Part shown: positions 54,101 to 64,000 of the stretch, in pieces | Layout of the letters: each line of letters begins with the position of its first letter | Position numbering within the stretch: the stretch's first letter is position 1 | NCBI GenBank assembly: GCA_006937955.1 | Contig: SSNP01000005.1 | Location: 7,334,920 to 7,398,919 of the forward strand | Direction: 5' to 3' | Origin: Pachypanchax playfairii | Lineage: Eukaryota; Chordata; Actinopteri; Cyprinodontiformes; Aplocheilidae | Length of the DNA: 64,000 nt | Position numbers and translations under genes: made by a program | Notes under the pieces: generated by a model | Seen by the model: only the letters and a program-made list of their open reading frames with translations | Databases searched by the model: none | What the model was told of the DNA's origin: nothing

Positions 54101-57100
54101 ATCAGATTTTATGATAAAAGATAGCATCTTTTGTGCTTTACTTGTCAAGAGGGGGTCACAAATTCCATCACCACGTCTGCCATTATCCAGGACCTCCACA
54201 AAGCCCTCTGCCCTTTGAACAATCCCCATGGTCTGCACGACAGATGGAGGCTCTGATCCCAAATCTTTGTGTTTGTGGAGAAAGGAGCCCTCTGCCATCA
54301 GAACTCTCATTCTGAAAAACTTGCCTGAATCGCATGGAAGAAGCATCTGTGCATGCTAATGCTTCATTTGCATTGCTGCAAGCCGAGGCCACAAAACGAG
54401 ACCTCAGGAGAAACAGCAGAGCTCATTGCTTACATGGGCAGAGCTGTTGTAATGAAATGAAAGTACAGGCACTGGCAGGACAGCAGATTTATTTATTTCA
54501 GTCTAGTGAAAAAAATAAAAGAAATAGAATGTGTCCAACTTGGTTTTACATTAGAAATATGGGACAAAAACCAACTTCTGACTGAAACGGCCTCATACAC
54601 AGTGTTGCCAACTGTCTCTGACAGAAAGTAGCTGAAGTTGACCCAGAAAGTCGCCTGATTTCGCCTAATGACATCACATGCTAATTTGCATATTAATGAC
54701 ACCATCACGTCATCACTTTTTGTGCCTTTTAAGCAAAAGTTGTGTAAAATAGCCTTTAAAAAGGTTTTCTGAGGTCAATCAATTCTCTACAGAATTGAAA
54801 CTAGGAGTTTGAAACATGGAGGTAGAGAACAATGTCCATGTCTGGCTTATTAAAGAATTGGTCTTATAATCCCTACAGATTTATTTTTTACTTGTATACT
54901 TCATTTGTCCTCTTGTTGTATACTTGCACTCTGTTCAATAAAGTCTGTATAACAAAAACAACTTCTGTTTGTAAGTGGGTGAAAAACTGAGAAAGGTTTA
55001 TGATTGGTCAGTTGGTGTTCTAATCTGCAAGTAATAAAGTAGCTAAGGCATGTAAGAAATGTTGCTAGATTTTTCGCTAGGCCCTTTTTGGGAAAAAAAA
55101 TCACTAAGGGGGTCTAAAAAAGTCGTTAGAAATAGTGACTAGGTCGCTAAGTTGGCAATAGTGATCATACATGTGTTTCCAGAAGTTGTAAAAATAACAA
55201 AGACGCTTTTCTGACACTTTACACGACTAATATAACTAAAGTATACAGAAAGTTCTGTTACTGATTTTTGGTAATCAAAATAGAAAGTGAAAAGGAGAAC
55301 CAAGGCCCTGATAAAGTCAAAATAAGTCAGTGTCCAAACAATTCTGCTTCACATTTCTTTGGTAAAGCATCAGGAAAACACTCACACATTCACTTTGGGG
55401 AACAGAGTCAACTGAAGACCACTCAAAGTCGAATTTTAACCTTTTAGACAAAGGAAAGTTATTTTTCCCTTAACAATAAATACAGTTGAACCTAAAGGGA
55501 ATAATGGAAAACTTTAAGTTCACCTAAAATCTTTGAATAGACTTGATAATTACAGCCAACTCAGCTGCTTATTCAGTGCACCCTTTGGTGTGATGCCTTT
55601 TTAAAAAGGCCTAAAAAGCATTAATAATACATTAGGAGTAAATGGATTTGAACTGTCCTTGCCCTTGGCAGTGGTGGCCCTGTTCCAACAGAATACAACC
55701 CTCTTCTATTTCCATGCCCTCTTTTATCTCTCCCAGAAATTACATTTTCCAATTTAACATTTAACACAGTGAGACAATAAATAGAAAGTTCATTCAAAGA
55801 GCACCAGCCCTGCAATGATCACTGAAGTCATATATATTTTAGAAAGAAGGAAAATAAAATAGAATGTTTGCAGGTTTTATAATACAGGAGTTTCTGAAAC
55901 TTTTTATTGGTTCGGATTGAAGCAATGTCAGCCAAGAAACTTTCTTAGTAATGACACCCAGTAACGAAATTAAAATGCTGGGGAAAGAACAGCAGTGACA
56001 GCCTTAAAGAGCAATGGGATGCGGCGAGGAGTGGAAGAGTAAAAAGAAAAGGATACAGCCGAGAATGACCAGAAATACTACAGAGAACAAATATAACAAC
56101 AACAGCCAAGATTTTTAAGTTCTTTTTTTTTTTTTTTTTAAATCACTCTGCTGTTTGTTCTGCAGCCTTGAGTCTAAGAGCTTTAATATATCTGCTGGTC
56201 TGATAGATCTTATGAGACAGTGAAAATGGATCTGGCCAATAAACACACATGCACACACCCATTTGTGACTAGAGAAGCGATGCTCAATCTGGGCATCATA
56301 TTACTTTGATTCTACAGCACAAATCAGCTCTATAACCAACATGTGCAGTGCATAAAACCTTAAACTGAGAAAACAAACTTTAAATAAAAGCTAAGCGAGA
56401 TAAATATACAGATTATCTATCCAACATCCTGCCATTACATGCTTTAAATGTCACTTCTCACTCTCTGGTAAAGGTTACTGATTAGTCTTGGCGTGTTACA
56501 CATTCAGTCCTTCATTAATATGTATGCAGCCCTATTGCAGTTTTCTTTACTGATTTTTTGTGCAGAATAACAATGTGAACTTTGGGACAGGATGAGCTCA
56601 TGCATGTGGAAATGTGCATGAAAAGATTAAATGAGGAAACGTGAGTAAAGAGTTAAATCTTTTCATTCATCTCACACCTACTCATACACGGCCAGTCAGA
56701 CCTTTTCCTTCAGGAAGTCTTTCAGGATGTCAATACCAAGCAATTTAACCTCCTCTCGCTGCTCTTTCTATCTCTGCATCTGTCTTACACACCCTCAGAC
56801 TTAACCTTGCTCACCAAAAGTAGTCACTCTGACGGTTGTCTGTCATGCATAATAATAAACACTGACATTTGAGAGTGCAGAAAGGACATGCTGACAAATC
56901 CACATAATGGTCTCTAACACGATGCTCAGTGAATATGGAGGTAAGTGGTTTTTACAGAGTACACTGCCCCCCTACAGAGGAACAGCCTAACATAAAATGT
57001 CCAGGAAGTCCTCTGGGCTGCATTGCTATGTCGGTGTGATAACAAGTATGAACTCATGGTACCAGTTGCAGAGAAAGTATCATCTCGCAGGGAGCAGTCA

Positions 57101-60100
57101 AATTAACCTTTTACATTAAGCTGCAGAGCTTGGGTCACACATTTGCAAGTATTCAGCTATATTCTTATGTGCCACTGCTCCCCTATAGATTCTGACAGAA
57201 GTATAAATGCAGAGACGGTTGAGAAAGCAGGTGACGCTGATTTCAATGGTAATTCGCTGAGACCGGAGCGGTACACTTCTGATCTCGCCTTTTACTGTTC
57301 TGCCCATCAATGCACAACCCCCTCACTCTACGTGGTCAGGTTTCATTTTCACTGGCAGATCATGCCTCCTTTATGGCATCTGTAATGGAAATACAGAAAC
57401 TGCTTTCAAGGTTGACTTGTCATGAAAATTCACTTTAAGTAGCTTTTTTTTCTCTACATCAAGAGAAAATGTGAATACAAGTGAAATGTACTAGCTACTT
57501 TGTTTTTTTTAGCTGGATACTTGAAGAGTGCTGGATAAAAAGAGGTCAAGATCATAACAAAAACGATCCTGGCATGATGATGGAAGCAGGAGGAAAACTT
57601 GAAAAATCAACATCCTGAAGCAACAATGTGCTTTTGCACAAAGTATAACCAGCAATAACGCAGGAACATCAACCATAGACATAATAGAGTTTACACACAC
57701 ACACTAACACTAGAACACAATCTATTTTACCTGTGATGTTTATGATAGAGCAGCAAAATAGCAAAGAATAAATAATTGATATTATCAAAAATGTTATGAC
57801 AATCTTTCTGTAGTCTATAATAAGCAACATTTCAGTGTTGATTGCTGTAACCTCTAAATTAAAAGAAGAATAATGTAATATTTCAACCCACTTGTTATGT
57901 AACAGGTGACCAGAGGTCATGTGACACTAGGACAACTAAAGAGATGATGATGTAAACATAATGTCCTTAACTGGATGGTTTAGAAATGTGAGAAAATATC
58001 AACATAGTACAGCTACTTCTCTAAAGGTGAATGCTTTGTGAAGCTAAAATATATTGAAATACTGAAAACACAAATTGCATATAAGCACATTTGACTACCA
58101 AGAGTCAACACTATGTACCCCCCCCCCGTACTGCCGCAAGTCTCTTGGGTTTTGCTTTTTGAACCGTATCCTTCCAAGTACCTGATATTTATATGAATTC
58201 CTTCTGGTAAAACAGCTTCAGCTTCTTTAAATCGGATGAGTTCTGCTTGTGTTCAGGTGTTGAATCCTAATCTGATTCTTATTTGGAATAAGATTTGTGC
58301 TTTAACATAAGCTTCTTCAAGAATTTTACTCAGTTCATCTTAAACCCATTGAGTGTTGCTTTAGCTATATCCTGGTTAAACTTCTGTCACCGTCTCATTA
58401 CTATTTCTGGTTCCCTTAAGACTGTTCCTGTTGGAGCCACTCATCATCAGACGGGCTGTGTGATGAGAGGTGATGCGTTCGCACCAAACTCAGTGATTTT
58501 GTTCAGTACTGATGGTCAATACCTTGATCACCTTCCTTTAAATATCGTAAGAGTCTGTGAGATGCCATGTGGGTAATGCCGGAAGAAAACATAAAGTTTA
58601 ATATGGTCAGTACACTTTAGTCATGTCAGGTGTGCAGTTCTTTAAGTGTTCACCTTGCCTTCCTGATTAAAACATGTTCCTTTCCCATACATTTAATAAT
58701 GCTAATAGTGATATAAAAAAGTTTTTTAATGCATCACTGATCTCGCCAGAACTTTGCTTTAAACCCGTTTTGAGAGATGCAGTTTATCAAAAGGACCTTC
58801 TGTATCTGATACTGGAAACAAAATGATTACAATCACATAATGCAAAGCAAAAGGAACCTGAGCTCTTTGCACAGAACTCAAATCCCTCAATTTCATAGTC
58901 ATCTGAATGCGTGTTTCAGAGTTGGCGGGAGATCACTGACAAATAAGAACCCCTCAGAGCACATCTGTTGATCTTTTCTCAATGCTCATCGCTGCCTAAT
59001 GTGTTAGCATTCAACTCAGAGTTCTGTATAAAGAGACTTGAACTCACCTCAGGGTTGGTCCACTTGGTTTTGATCCTTTCAGCCATCTGCTGTGTATAGC
59101 CCAGGAGGTCATAACCCTGCCTGCTCTGCAGAAAGAGCACACCAACAAGCAGTAAACACAACAGGGTATGTCCCAACACAAAGCACAGCAGGTACACAGA
59201 GACTCTTTCTGTACAACTCAAGCCATAACACAAACATCACAAAGAGAATCTGTTAATATCTATGTAATATTCAGAAAAACCACAGAATTTACTTTAAATG
59301 TATGAAGTTATGAACAGATGTAAAACACATATGGAGGAAGGCGTAGGAAATATCATCGTATTATGGAAGTGATGCTTTCAGAAAATATTTATTATTATTA
59401 CTAATTGCAATTTAACATGAAAATTTCTAAACATGCAACAACAGATGTGTGAAATTGTAAATATGTTCTTCATCTGGATACAAAAATAAAATAAAAACTA
59501 TAGCATTTTAGGGTTTATAATATATTGTACATATTCCCCTTGGGCTGTACGTGTGACCTTCTTTCCCTGTTGTTAATCCATATGAGTGTGTAGTGTAAGA
59601 GTACACCACTGAAGTGTGCTGCTCTACTTTTGTTGTCCAGATGTACAGCCTCGAGCCAGAGGACAACATTCATGGACTAAAACAGCTTTGGGTTACATTT
59701 TTCCATTTGATGAGATTTCCACCATCAGAATCCTTTAATAATCCTAATTTTCACACCCTGGTTTTAATTGTCTCACACCCATTTAATCTGTCTGGGTGTG
59801 CCAGAAGAGAGTGAGCTGTTCATCTGATCATCTGACTCAAATAGCAATTTAGTTCCAAAAAGCTGAACTCTTACATCAGAGTCAGTTTGTTAAAACATGT
59901 GCAGAAGACGGTAGTTACAAAAGGAAATCTGCCTCTATTAATTTCTCATTCACATCAGACGTCATTAACAGTGTCTGGACTGAAAAACACAAATTCAAGC
60001 AGGGCACATTAATTCAACCTCATACATGATGAAAAAGGCTTTTGTGCTGAATGTTATTTGTAACACAAAAGACACAAAAACACATCTTGGTTTGTGAGAC

Positions 60101-61711
60101 ACAACAGTATTCGTTTTTACTTTAATCTATCCTGAACTACTTTTGGTCCAGAGAAGCTTTAAATGTCTGTTTTATGGATGTTTTTTTGCAATTTTTGATA
60201 ACAGTTTGTTGACAGTTGATATTACTAGGTGCATTTCTCAGACTGCATTATTTGTTTTTAACTGCAAGTTTTTTTATGGTAAACAGATCAAGTAAATTCT
60301 GTGTTAAAGATCAGTTTTGTTGTTTGCACAAGTTTTCTTCTGATTCGATTTATTCATTTATAATGTGGGACTATTTTTTTCAGCATTTTATAACTCTTCC
60401 TTTTGGTCACCTCTGTCCAAATCTTTTTTAACATTTTCCGGGTATTAAATTCAGAAATAGTTTACACTTTGACAGAATGTAATTTTTAAAATAAAAAATT
60501 ATATTTAAAACAAAAATCACATAACCACTTGACTTTAAATTATGCATAAATAATTCCTTTCTGCTTTTCGAAGTATTTAGGAAATAGGGTTATATAACAA
60601 TCATAAACATGGGATTTATAGGAAAAGTCATTACACTGAATGACTGGATACTTCCTGAACCTCTGAAACATGCAAACAAAATATGTTATTTGGAAATTCA
60701 TTGAAATGATTAAGCCATAACTGGTGCCAATCAAAAAGGACATTGTGTTTCATCTCTGTGTATTCATTTTTATTGAATATTTTAAATATAATTTTAAAAC
60801 CGGATCCATTTATAATTGAAGCCCCATCAGTGACTCAGATCTTGTGGAATTTAAAATATTTCACTAAACACTGAGCTCTGGTGAGGATTTAAAGGACTGA
60901 AAGGCCTACAGCTACTGGAATCCTCCAGAAGAAATTAGAAATTCAAACTAGGTAGGTGATGCTCGGAATCCATTATGCCGAGGAGCTGCAGATGTTGTAA
61001 AGCTGTAAGTGATTGGGCACAATACACAGCGTGCAATAAATCACGCACCGCTGGTCTACCATATGTAAAACTGTCATGTTGTGTGCAGCTTACCTTCTGC
61101 CACACATAGGCCTCATGCAGAGTAATGATCTCATGCTCCCTGTGCTCACCCTGCACAGCGCACACCACACAGATGATTTGCTCATCATGTTTACAGTAGA
61201 GAGAGCCTTCCTCTCCATGCTGCTTGCAACGAAGCCTTTCCACCGTCACTGTGTCCCTTTTCCCTGCTTCTCCTGCAGCCACAGCCTCTGGCCCTGCTTC
61301 TGCATTCTCAGCTTCTTCTGCAGGCTCAGCTTCCTGATGAGCATCTTCTCTTCCTTCAGTGTCCCCCCTCTCATCATCACTGGCCACTGCTTGTCCAAGT
61401 GGTGCCTCTTTCTGATCTGCACCCATTTCAGCTGATCTGTTTATCATTTCCCCTCCAGTTTTGGAGTCTCTGTCTGCATCCAGACTATCAGCCTGTCTCT
61501 CTTCAAAGTTGTAAGGCATCAGCGTGTGACGTGTGCTGCTGGCATGTTTGTCAGCATGAATGAAGCAAAAGGCAAAGCTGCAGATATGACACACGTGCGT
61601 CGCTGGCCCGGCCTCATCTGGCTCACACGCATCACATGAACCATCCATCTGTGGCAGCTCCTCATGTTTCAGCCACGTGGCTCCGTCCAGAGGTTCCCCT
61701 TTCTGATCCAT
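24066..61711 (-). CDS. trim44: trim44, RING-less TRIM protein with UBP-type zinc finger (five coding exons)
   Basis: The coding exons are 61711-61094, 59125-59048, 52368-52078, 45724-45702 and 24150-24066, all with GT-AG introns; joined they encode 364 residues (human TRIM44 is 344). From the N-terminus: a zinc finger of UBP type (about 22-69; C26, C29, C41, C44, C49, H52, H56, H62), an acidic Glu/Ala-rich linker (about 70-155), a B-box (C162, H165, C173, D176, C181, C184, H190, H193), a coiled coil (about 215-320) and a short acidic tail. The order and the exon joints match human TRIM44, which lacks RING and SPRY domains. Human TRIM44 is reported to stabilise MAVS against ubiquitin-dependent loss and to repress PAX6; whether the fish protein does so is inference. 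The start at 61711 has a strong context (A at -3, G at +4) and follows a splice acceptor. Introns between coding exons are 1968, 6679, 6353 and 21551 bp. Confidence 0.93.
25368..25394. repeat. TA microsatellite running into CA
   Basis: About ten TA units followed by CACAC. Confidence 0.9.
29329..29643 (+). mobile_element. tRNA-like SINE, family A copy 2
   Basis: It has a B-box-like GAGTTTGAAATTC, the shared body (CATGTTAGGTTAATTAGCAA, then AACTCTAAATTAGTCC), GTGGCCCTGTGATGGACCAG, and the diagnostic tail GAAAATGGATGGATGG. It is better preserved than the copy at 1440 but has lost part of its middle. Confidence 0.8.
31215..31400 (+). pseudogene. LINE reverse-transcriptase fragment (L2/Rex-like)
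   Basis: Translation of 31244 onward gives STAKLTCDVPQGSVLG and then LFFIYD. This is the GVPQGSVLGPLLF block of non-LTR reverse transcriptases, with Gly to Asp in the first position. About 30 residues later, where YADDTQ is expected, the frame reads YFNVNNTQ, so the catalytic Asp pair is gone. Only this block is recognisable; it is a dead, 5'- and 3'-truncated copy. Confidence 0.75.
31678..32148 (+). CDS. Unrecognised ORF, 156 codons, doubtful gene
   Basis: The frame is open from a stop at 31669 to 32148 and has no early ATG; the first codon at 31678 is GTG, so a real product would need to begin inside or be an exon. The sequence is Lys/His-rich with a Cys/His cluster (CEMC, C-AEH, C) in its middle third and a Gln/Asn-rich end. 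I recognise no family. It lies just downstream of the LINE relic but does not look like LINE protein. A run of this length is near what chance gives in 64 kb of AT-rich DNA, so it may be meaningless or a relic of an unknown mobile element. Confidence 0.2.
   Translation: MRTTANSSPQIGEVKINPFHHPPDVLPQTEPNQIPLHVCDYFKKYLKEGGFYHTSPILHAENTHDKCEMCVAKDVFSCAEHVKCKMSVMKKKAEYLLILYQNDHISLSVLQQSLNSFMNTSFTQKTQTLPSLTQGHAVNHATDLQQNHSVRSMNQL
33145..33192. repeat. Degenerate GAT/GAC-rich tandem repeat
   Basis: Units of AATGATGACGAT type repeat imperfectly over about 48 bp. Confidence 0.75.
35918..36033. other. Assembly gap of 116 N
   Basis: The run of N ends exactly at the first base of a foldback arm. Confidence 0.99.
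36034..36261. repeat. Foldback (long inverted repeat) abutting the gap
   Basis: TAAAAGGTATCCACCCGGTC at the left matches the reverse complement of the right end. The first 45 bases of the arms differ at one position. Similarity resumes after an indel around ATAATCTACATTACGAT. The loop is about 70 bp. It resembles a foldback MITE, but its left limit is hidden by the gap, so a target duplication cannot be checked. Confidence 0.8.
36286..36420. promoter_or_regulatory. Facing CCAAT boxes and CpG cluster inside trim44 intron 4
   Basis: CAGCCAATCAC (36286-36296) and its exact reverse complement (36317-36327) put two CCAAT boxes in opposite orientations. A GCGCGCGCGCCGGC cluster follows at about 36364-36378. 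On the plus strand an AATAAA occurs at about 36898. This could be a promoter of an intronic transcript or part of an uncharacterised repeat. Confidence 0.3.
43366..43490 (-). mobile_element. 3' fragment of a tRNA-derived SINE (family B)
   Basis: On the minus strand it reads TGTGGCTACAATGTAG, ACCACCAGAGTG, GTAAAGTGCTTTGG and ends TATATAAATCGAATCCATTA. These are the body and tail motifs of the SINE at 46610-46931. The tRNA-like head is missing. Confidence 0.75.
45702..45724 (-). CDS. trim44: trim44 fourth coding exon, a 23-nt microexon
   Basis: A strong acceptor (TTGTTTTCAG) and donor (AAG|GTAAGA) lie 23 bases apart. The exon enters in phase 0, encodes NDIEARP and leaves two bases that combine with the first base of the last exon to give Arg. 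This is exactly the shift needed to put the last exon in the frame of its acidic tail. A tract of more than 40 mostly pyrimidine bases on the minus strand (45733-45786) precedes the acceptor, as is common for microexons. No transcript was available, so the exon is inferred from splice sites and frame. Confidence 0.85.
45731..45786 (-). promoter_or_regulatory. trim44: Long polypyrimidine tract before the trim44 microexon
   Basis: Read on the minus strand this is a run of C and T broken by few purines, with three CCCCCT-type blocks. It ends in TTGTTTTCAG at the 23-nt exon. Such tracts bind U2AF and PTB-type factors and are a usual companion of very short exons. The regulatory role is inferred. 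Confidence 0.6.
46182..46394. mobile_element. Palindromic hAT-type MITE with 8-bp target duplication
   Basis: The element begins CAGGGGTGCCCAAAGTC and ends GTTGGACACCACTG. The two halves are near-perfect inverted copies around GGCCTCGAGGGCCACTATCC and ATGTTTTAGATGTTTCCCTG. The 8-bp flank CATTAGAC stands at both sides (46174-46181, 46395-46402), the hAT signature. No coding capacity. Confidence 0.92.
46610..46931 (-). mobile_element. tRNA-derived SINE (family B, V-SINE-like), full length
   Basis: The minus strand starts TGGGGCGGCAG and carries a perfect RNA polymerase III A box TGGCTCAGGAGG (46919-46908) and B box GTTCGAATC (46882-46874). The body follows (CCTTGGGCAAGAGACTTCAC, GGGCAGCTGTGGCTACAA, GTAGTGTGAAGTGCTTTGGG) and the tail ends CATTTACTATTTTACC. 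The layout agrees with fish tRNA-derived SINEs of V-SINE type; the family name is from memory of the motif order. Confidence 0.82.
52078..52368 (-). CDS. trim44: trim44 third coding exon (main coiled coil)
   Basis: This 291-bp exon (97 codons, phase 0 in and out) has a TAATAG acceptor directly before the codon for MSTEELEEYV and a CTG|GTGAGA donor. It encodes residues 233-329. The segment EERRTLHLVDLKEAF matches the human EEQKALHLVDIQEAM block, the best conserved part of the TRIM44 coiled coil, and is followed by a heptad-like helix ending near HQLCLLEQAE. The internal ATG at the exon start is not a translation start. Confidence 0.93.
52369..59047 (-). other. trim44: trim44 intron between second and third coding exons, 6.7 kb
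   Basis: Contains a hAT-type MITE (54600-55163), a T-run (about 56125-56141) and a C-run (about 58118-58127). No further exon was recognised. Confidence 0.75.
54600..55163. mobile_element. hAT-type non-autonomous element, 564 bp
   Basis: Left end CAGTGTTGCCAACTGTCTC. The reverse complement of the right end is CACTATTGCCAACTTAGCGAC, and TCGC/GCGA motifs follow on both sides. Flanks are CTCATACA (54592-54599) and ATCATACA (55164-55171), an 8-bp target duplication with one mismatch. There is no transposase frame. Confidence 0.82.
59048..59125 (-). CDS. trim44: trim44 second coding exon (start of coiled coil)
   Basis: This 78-bp exon (26 codons, phase 0 at both ends) has a TTTCTGCAG acceptor and a GAG|GTGAGT donor. 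It encodes residues 207-232, including MAERIKTKWTNPE. This aligns with the human segment ending LKFKSSDPK, which lies at the same place between B-box and coiled coil. Reading frames that extend further at either side run into intron. Confidence 0.9.
59126..61093 (-). other. trim44: trim44 intron between first and second coding exons, 2.0 kb
   Basis: AT-rich intron with consensus GTAAG and TTTCTGCAG ends. I see no repeat or RNA gene in it. Confidence 0.85.
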
Positions 61712-61727
61712 GCTGGCTGAGTAAAAT
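61094..61727 (-). CDS. trim44: trim44 first coding exon: zinc finger, acidic linker, B-box
   Basis: The exon starts at 61727 after a CACAG acceptor. Sixteen bases of 5' UTR precede the ATG at 61711. It encodes residues 1-206 and ends with the residues YVWQK at a GTAAG donor, in phase 0. The reading frame is open back to 61783, but the upstream residues include the intron acceptor, so the shorter start is preferred. The segment SCDACEPDEAG resembles human TRIM44 closely. The linker is Glu/Asp/Ala-rich but less acidic than the long Glu/Ser-rich linker of the human protein. A CXXH-X7-CXXD-X4-CXXC-X5-HXXH B-box closes the exon. Confidence 0.93.
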
Positions 61728-62119
61728 CTGTGGATCAGAAAAGTCTTATAGGTGACAACCAGCAGAGGACAGAGTATGAACAACGGACGTTTTGTGAATC
61801 CTTCTCATTTTTACACAAAGTTCAAACTTCTCCAAACCTATCTCCTGATGTTAGTATTTCTGCTTGAGATGATGCAGAATTCATCATTCTAAGCAACACT
61901 TTAAATAACACAAAAAGCTTGTTGTGCAAGTTGCACAGTGATACTCTTCTGTCTGAGGTGAGCTGTCTCTTCCACTCTCACTTTGTTTACTGACCTACAA
62001 GCTTGTCCTGACACCTTCTGCTCTCCCGAGGCTCTGACCTTTCCCACGTTTTCTTTCACTTTTTTAAATTTTATTTAAGTGCACTCAATCGTTTTTTTGA
62101 ACTAAAACAAACGAGTGCT

Positions 62120-62560
62120 GTAAACAAAGAAAACTTCCGGTTTTCTTCCCCTGCTGCTTCACTGATATGTTTTATTCTTGTCAGTTTCCAGACAGTACAG
62201 ATTTACAAACACACTGTCCCTCTACTGCAGGCTGGACCTGTTCAGTCTGTACTCACTTGTTCGAGTCTTCCTCTACTTCCTTTTAGTCTCTGTGTGTGTT
62301 ATTGTTCAGATAATGATGTCTTTAATAGAACGTTAGCTTGTCGGCTAACTTCCGTAGCACTACCGTTGTTGTTACAGTTTACACTTCTCGTACTTTTACC
62401 GAACTTTCACTTCACAACAAAAGCAGAGCTCCAAATCCAGTCCAGCAGCGTTTACTTCCGTGTTTGTATCAGCTGCTGGTTGCTTTTCTTCTACTTCCTG
62501 CTTGTCGTGTTGGGAGTGTGTGAAAAGTACAGAGACACGCAGAGGCTGGGGAGTGAACAG
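62120..62560 (-). promoter_or_regulatory. trim44: Candidate trim44 promoter region with ETS-like sites
   Basis: The stretch around the predicted first exon contains a full ETS-type site (AACCGGAAGT on the minus strand, near 62134-62144) and other GGAAGT cores (near 62273-62279, 62347-62353 and 62453-62459). ETS sites are typical of housekeeping vertebrate promoters without TATA boxes. No TATA box was identified. The start site is unknown. Confidence 0.4.
62257..62560 (-). other. trim44: Possible trim44 5' UTR exon
   Basis: The coding exon starts at an acceptor (61727), so a 5' UTR exon must lie upstream. The best nearby donor is a GTGAGT with its G at 62256, which would end an untranslated exon at 62257. 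The start shown is approximate. This part is less AT-rich than the surroundings. Confidence 0.35.
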
Positions 62561-64000
62561 AAACACTCCAACCTGAGGCAGGTGGAAGAAGTTAAAATGT
62601 TCAAACCTGCTAGAGTGTATATATAGATACCAATACATGCACATATTTGTGTGTATGTAGGCTCAAGTCCGAAATTGAAATATGTTAAATTAAGAGATGC
62701 TCCATTCAATTCTTCCAATTTAAATATAAGATTTGCTATTATAGAAAATGAATGATTATTCAGGTAATTAAGCAGGAAGTGTATCTGGCTACTTTTCAGT
62801 GCACAGTTCAAATGCCAGCATAGTTTGTGACAGTGTAGAGGAGCATTAGGATGTTTCACAGGTAATTTTCACACCTGTGAAGGTCTGAATGCTCAAAGCT
62901 CCCTGCAGTCTCAACTCATCGCCCCTTGTGACCTGGAAAAACATAGAGCTAAAAAAACAAGATAATTAAAGTTAATTTAGTCATATTGGTTGGAATCTGC
63001 TCAGTCTCTGAAAATGCATGGTTAAACAGCCCTGTAACCTATGGTCAATATTTAGAAAGGGGGCAGGATTTGCATCATAGTTTGCCAATGACTCTTAAAT
63101 AGGTCAGTTTTGTTTTCTTTAATTTAAATCTAATCAGGGGCATATTATTATGTCATGTAACTTGAAAATACTGAAACAAAAATCCAATCATATAAGTAAA
63201 ATGTTGCTTTTAGGCTAATCCAATGCATCACAGTGTTTTTGGCATTTTTTTTTTTCCATAAAACAATTCGAATGAGCTCATGTTGTTAGCAGTGTTGTGT
63301 TGTTGCTATTGGTAATTATCTATACAAATATTTTATAAAAGCAGTGACTCTAATTAGGGCTCAAAGAATGAACAGAAGCTACTAAAATGTCTATGGAGTT
63401 GCCGGAAAATTTTGAACTAAAGCAGCTGCTATTACTAAAAGCAGTCACATTCTCCAAATTTTCATATTAAAATACCAGTCAAGTAAATGTATGTTTGCTG
63501 CAAAATGAGTAAGCAAAATACACAGGGCCATGTGAATTTTTGTGAATATGAGAGAGAAGAAGTAAATAAAAATGCTCAGCTGGAAGGGTAAACTGTGAGT
63601 TTTTACAGAAATGTTAATGGAGAGTTTCTAATAATTATATCAGCTTTCGCCTTCTGTTCCATACACATCATAAAGCACCGCAGAGAGACAATAGAGCAGG
63701 ATTAGAGGTCTGGAGAGAGATGCAGAGAAATGAGGAAAAACAAGCTGTTCTCTGTAGAGAGATCTAAAGAGGCTATTGAACTAGGCTTCACACAAGCAGT
63801 ATTTGGCAAATATGTATTGACTGGTAGTTTGATTTGAATGGCACACCATAAATATCCATTGACCCTGTTCCAGGAAAGCCTCCAGCATCCTCCTGAAATG
63901 AATGATGATGCTGTTTTTATGCCATTTTAAAGAGGATTTCTCATACTGAAAGATTGTCACTCAACATTATGTATTGTGAAAACCATAAATATAAATGATG
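62561..64000. other. Sequence upstream of trim44, no gene seen
   Basis: AT-rich. In human the next gene upstream is FJX1, but no fjx1 coding sequence is recognisable here. Open frames across 62294-62859 fall in the trim44 promoter region and have no domain. Confidence 0.6.

Noticed and set aside
58979..59233. 84-codon ORF with hydrophobic start, which looks like a small membrane protein
   Set aside because: It is the second coding exon of trim44 plus read-through into both introns.
61712..61783. N-terminal extension of trim44 upstream of MDQKGEP
   Set aside because: The extension crosses the CACAG splice acceptor at 61728, so those codons are intron.

Overview
The window is vertebrate nuclear DNA, almost certainly from a ray-finned (probably percomorph) fish. 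It is AT-rich, gene-poor and full of introns. It carries teleost-type Tc1 elements, hAT and piggyBac-like MITEs and tRNA-derived SINEs. Its two genes stand in the order known from vertebrate TRIM44-LDLRAD3 synteny. No bacterial, organellar or CRISPR features are present.

Genes, both on the minus strand. (1) trim44 is complete at the coding level. Coding exons lie at 61711-61094, 59125-59048, 52368-52078, 45724-45702 (a 23-nt microexon) and 24150-24066. Together they give 364 residues: a UBP-like zinc finger, an acidic linker, a B-box, a coiled coil and an acidic tail. The microexon was recovered because the last exon only reads as the acidic tail if two bases are carried into it. (2) About 20 kb downstream, at 4063-4009, is a signal-peptide exon with a good splice donor under a GC-rich island. 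I read it as coding exon 1 of ldlrad3; the rest lies off the left edge.

Layout. 1-4008: part of ldlrad3 intron 1, with one SINE. 4009-4470: ldlrad3 exon 1 and promoter island. 4467-21721: intergenic, with a tetranucleotide repeat, a dead Tc1 (4639-5913), a hAT-like MITE (12868-13247), a piggyBac-like MITE (14937-15530) and a worn SINE. 21722-23637: an N gap, then an intact 1602-bp Tc1 element whose two flanks are mirror copies, probably an assembly artefact. 23638-24065: probable trim44 3' UTR. 24066-61727: trim44 exons and introns, the introns holding SINEs, two hAT-type MITEs with visible 8-bp target duplications, a LINE reverse-transcriptase relic, an unrecognised 156-codon ORF, and a second N gap abutting a foldback. 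61728-64000: probable trim44 5' UTR exon, promoter and upstream sequence.

No dramatic new system was found. The most useful points are the frame-setting microexon, the intact Tc1 with identical terminal repeats, both assembly gaps lying against inverted repeats, and the ldlrad3 first exon.
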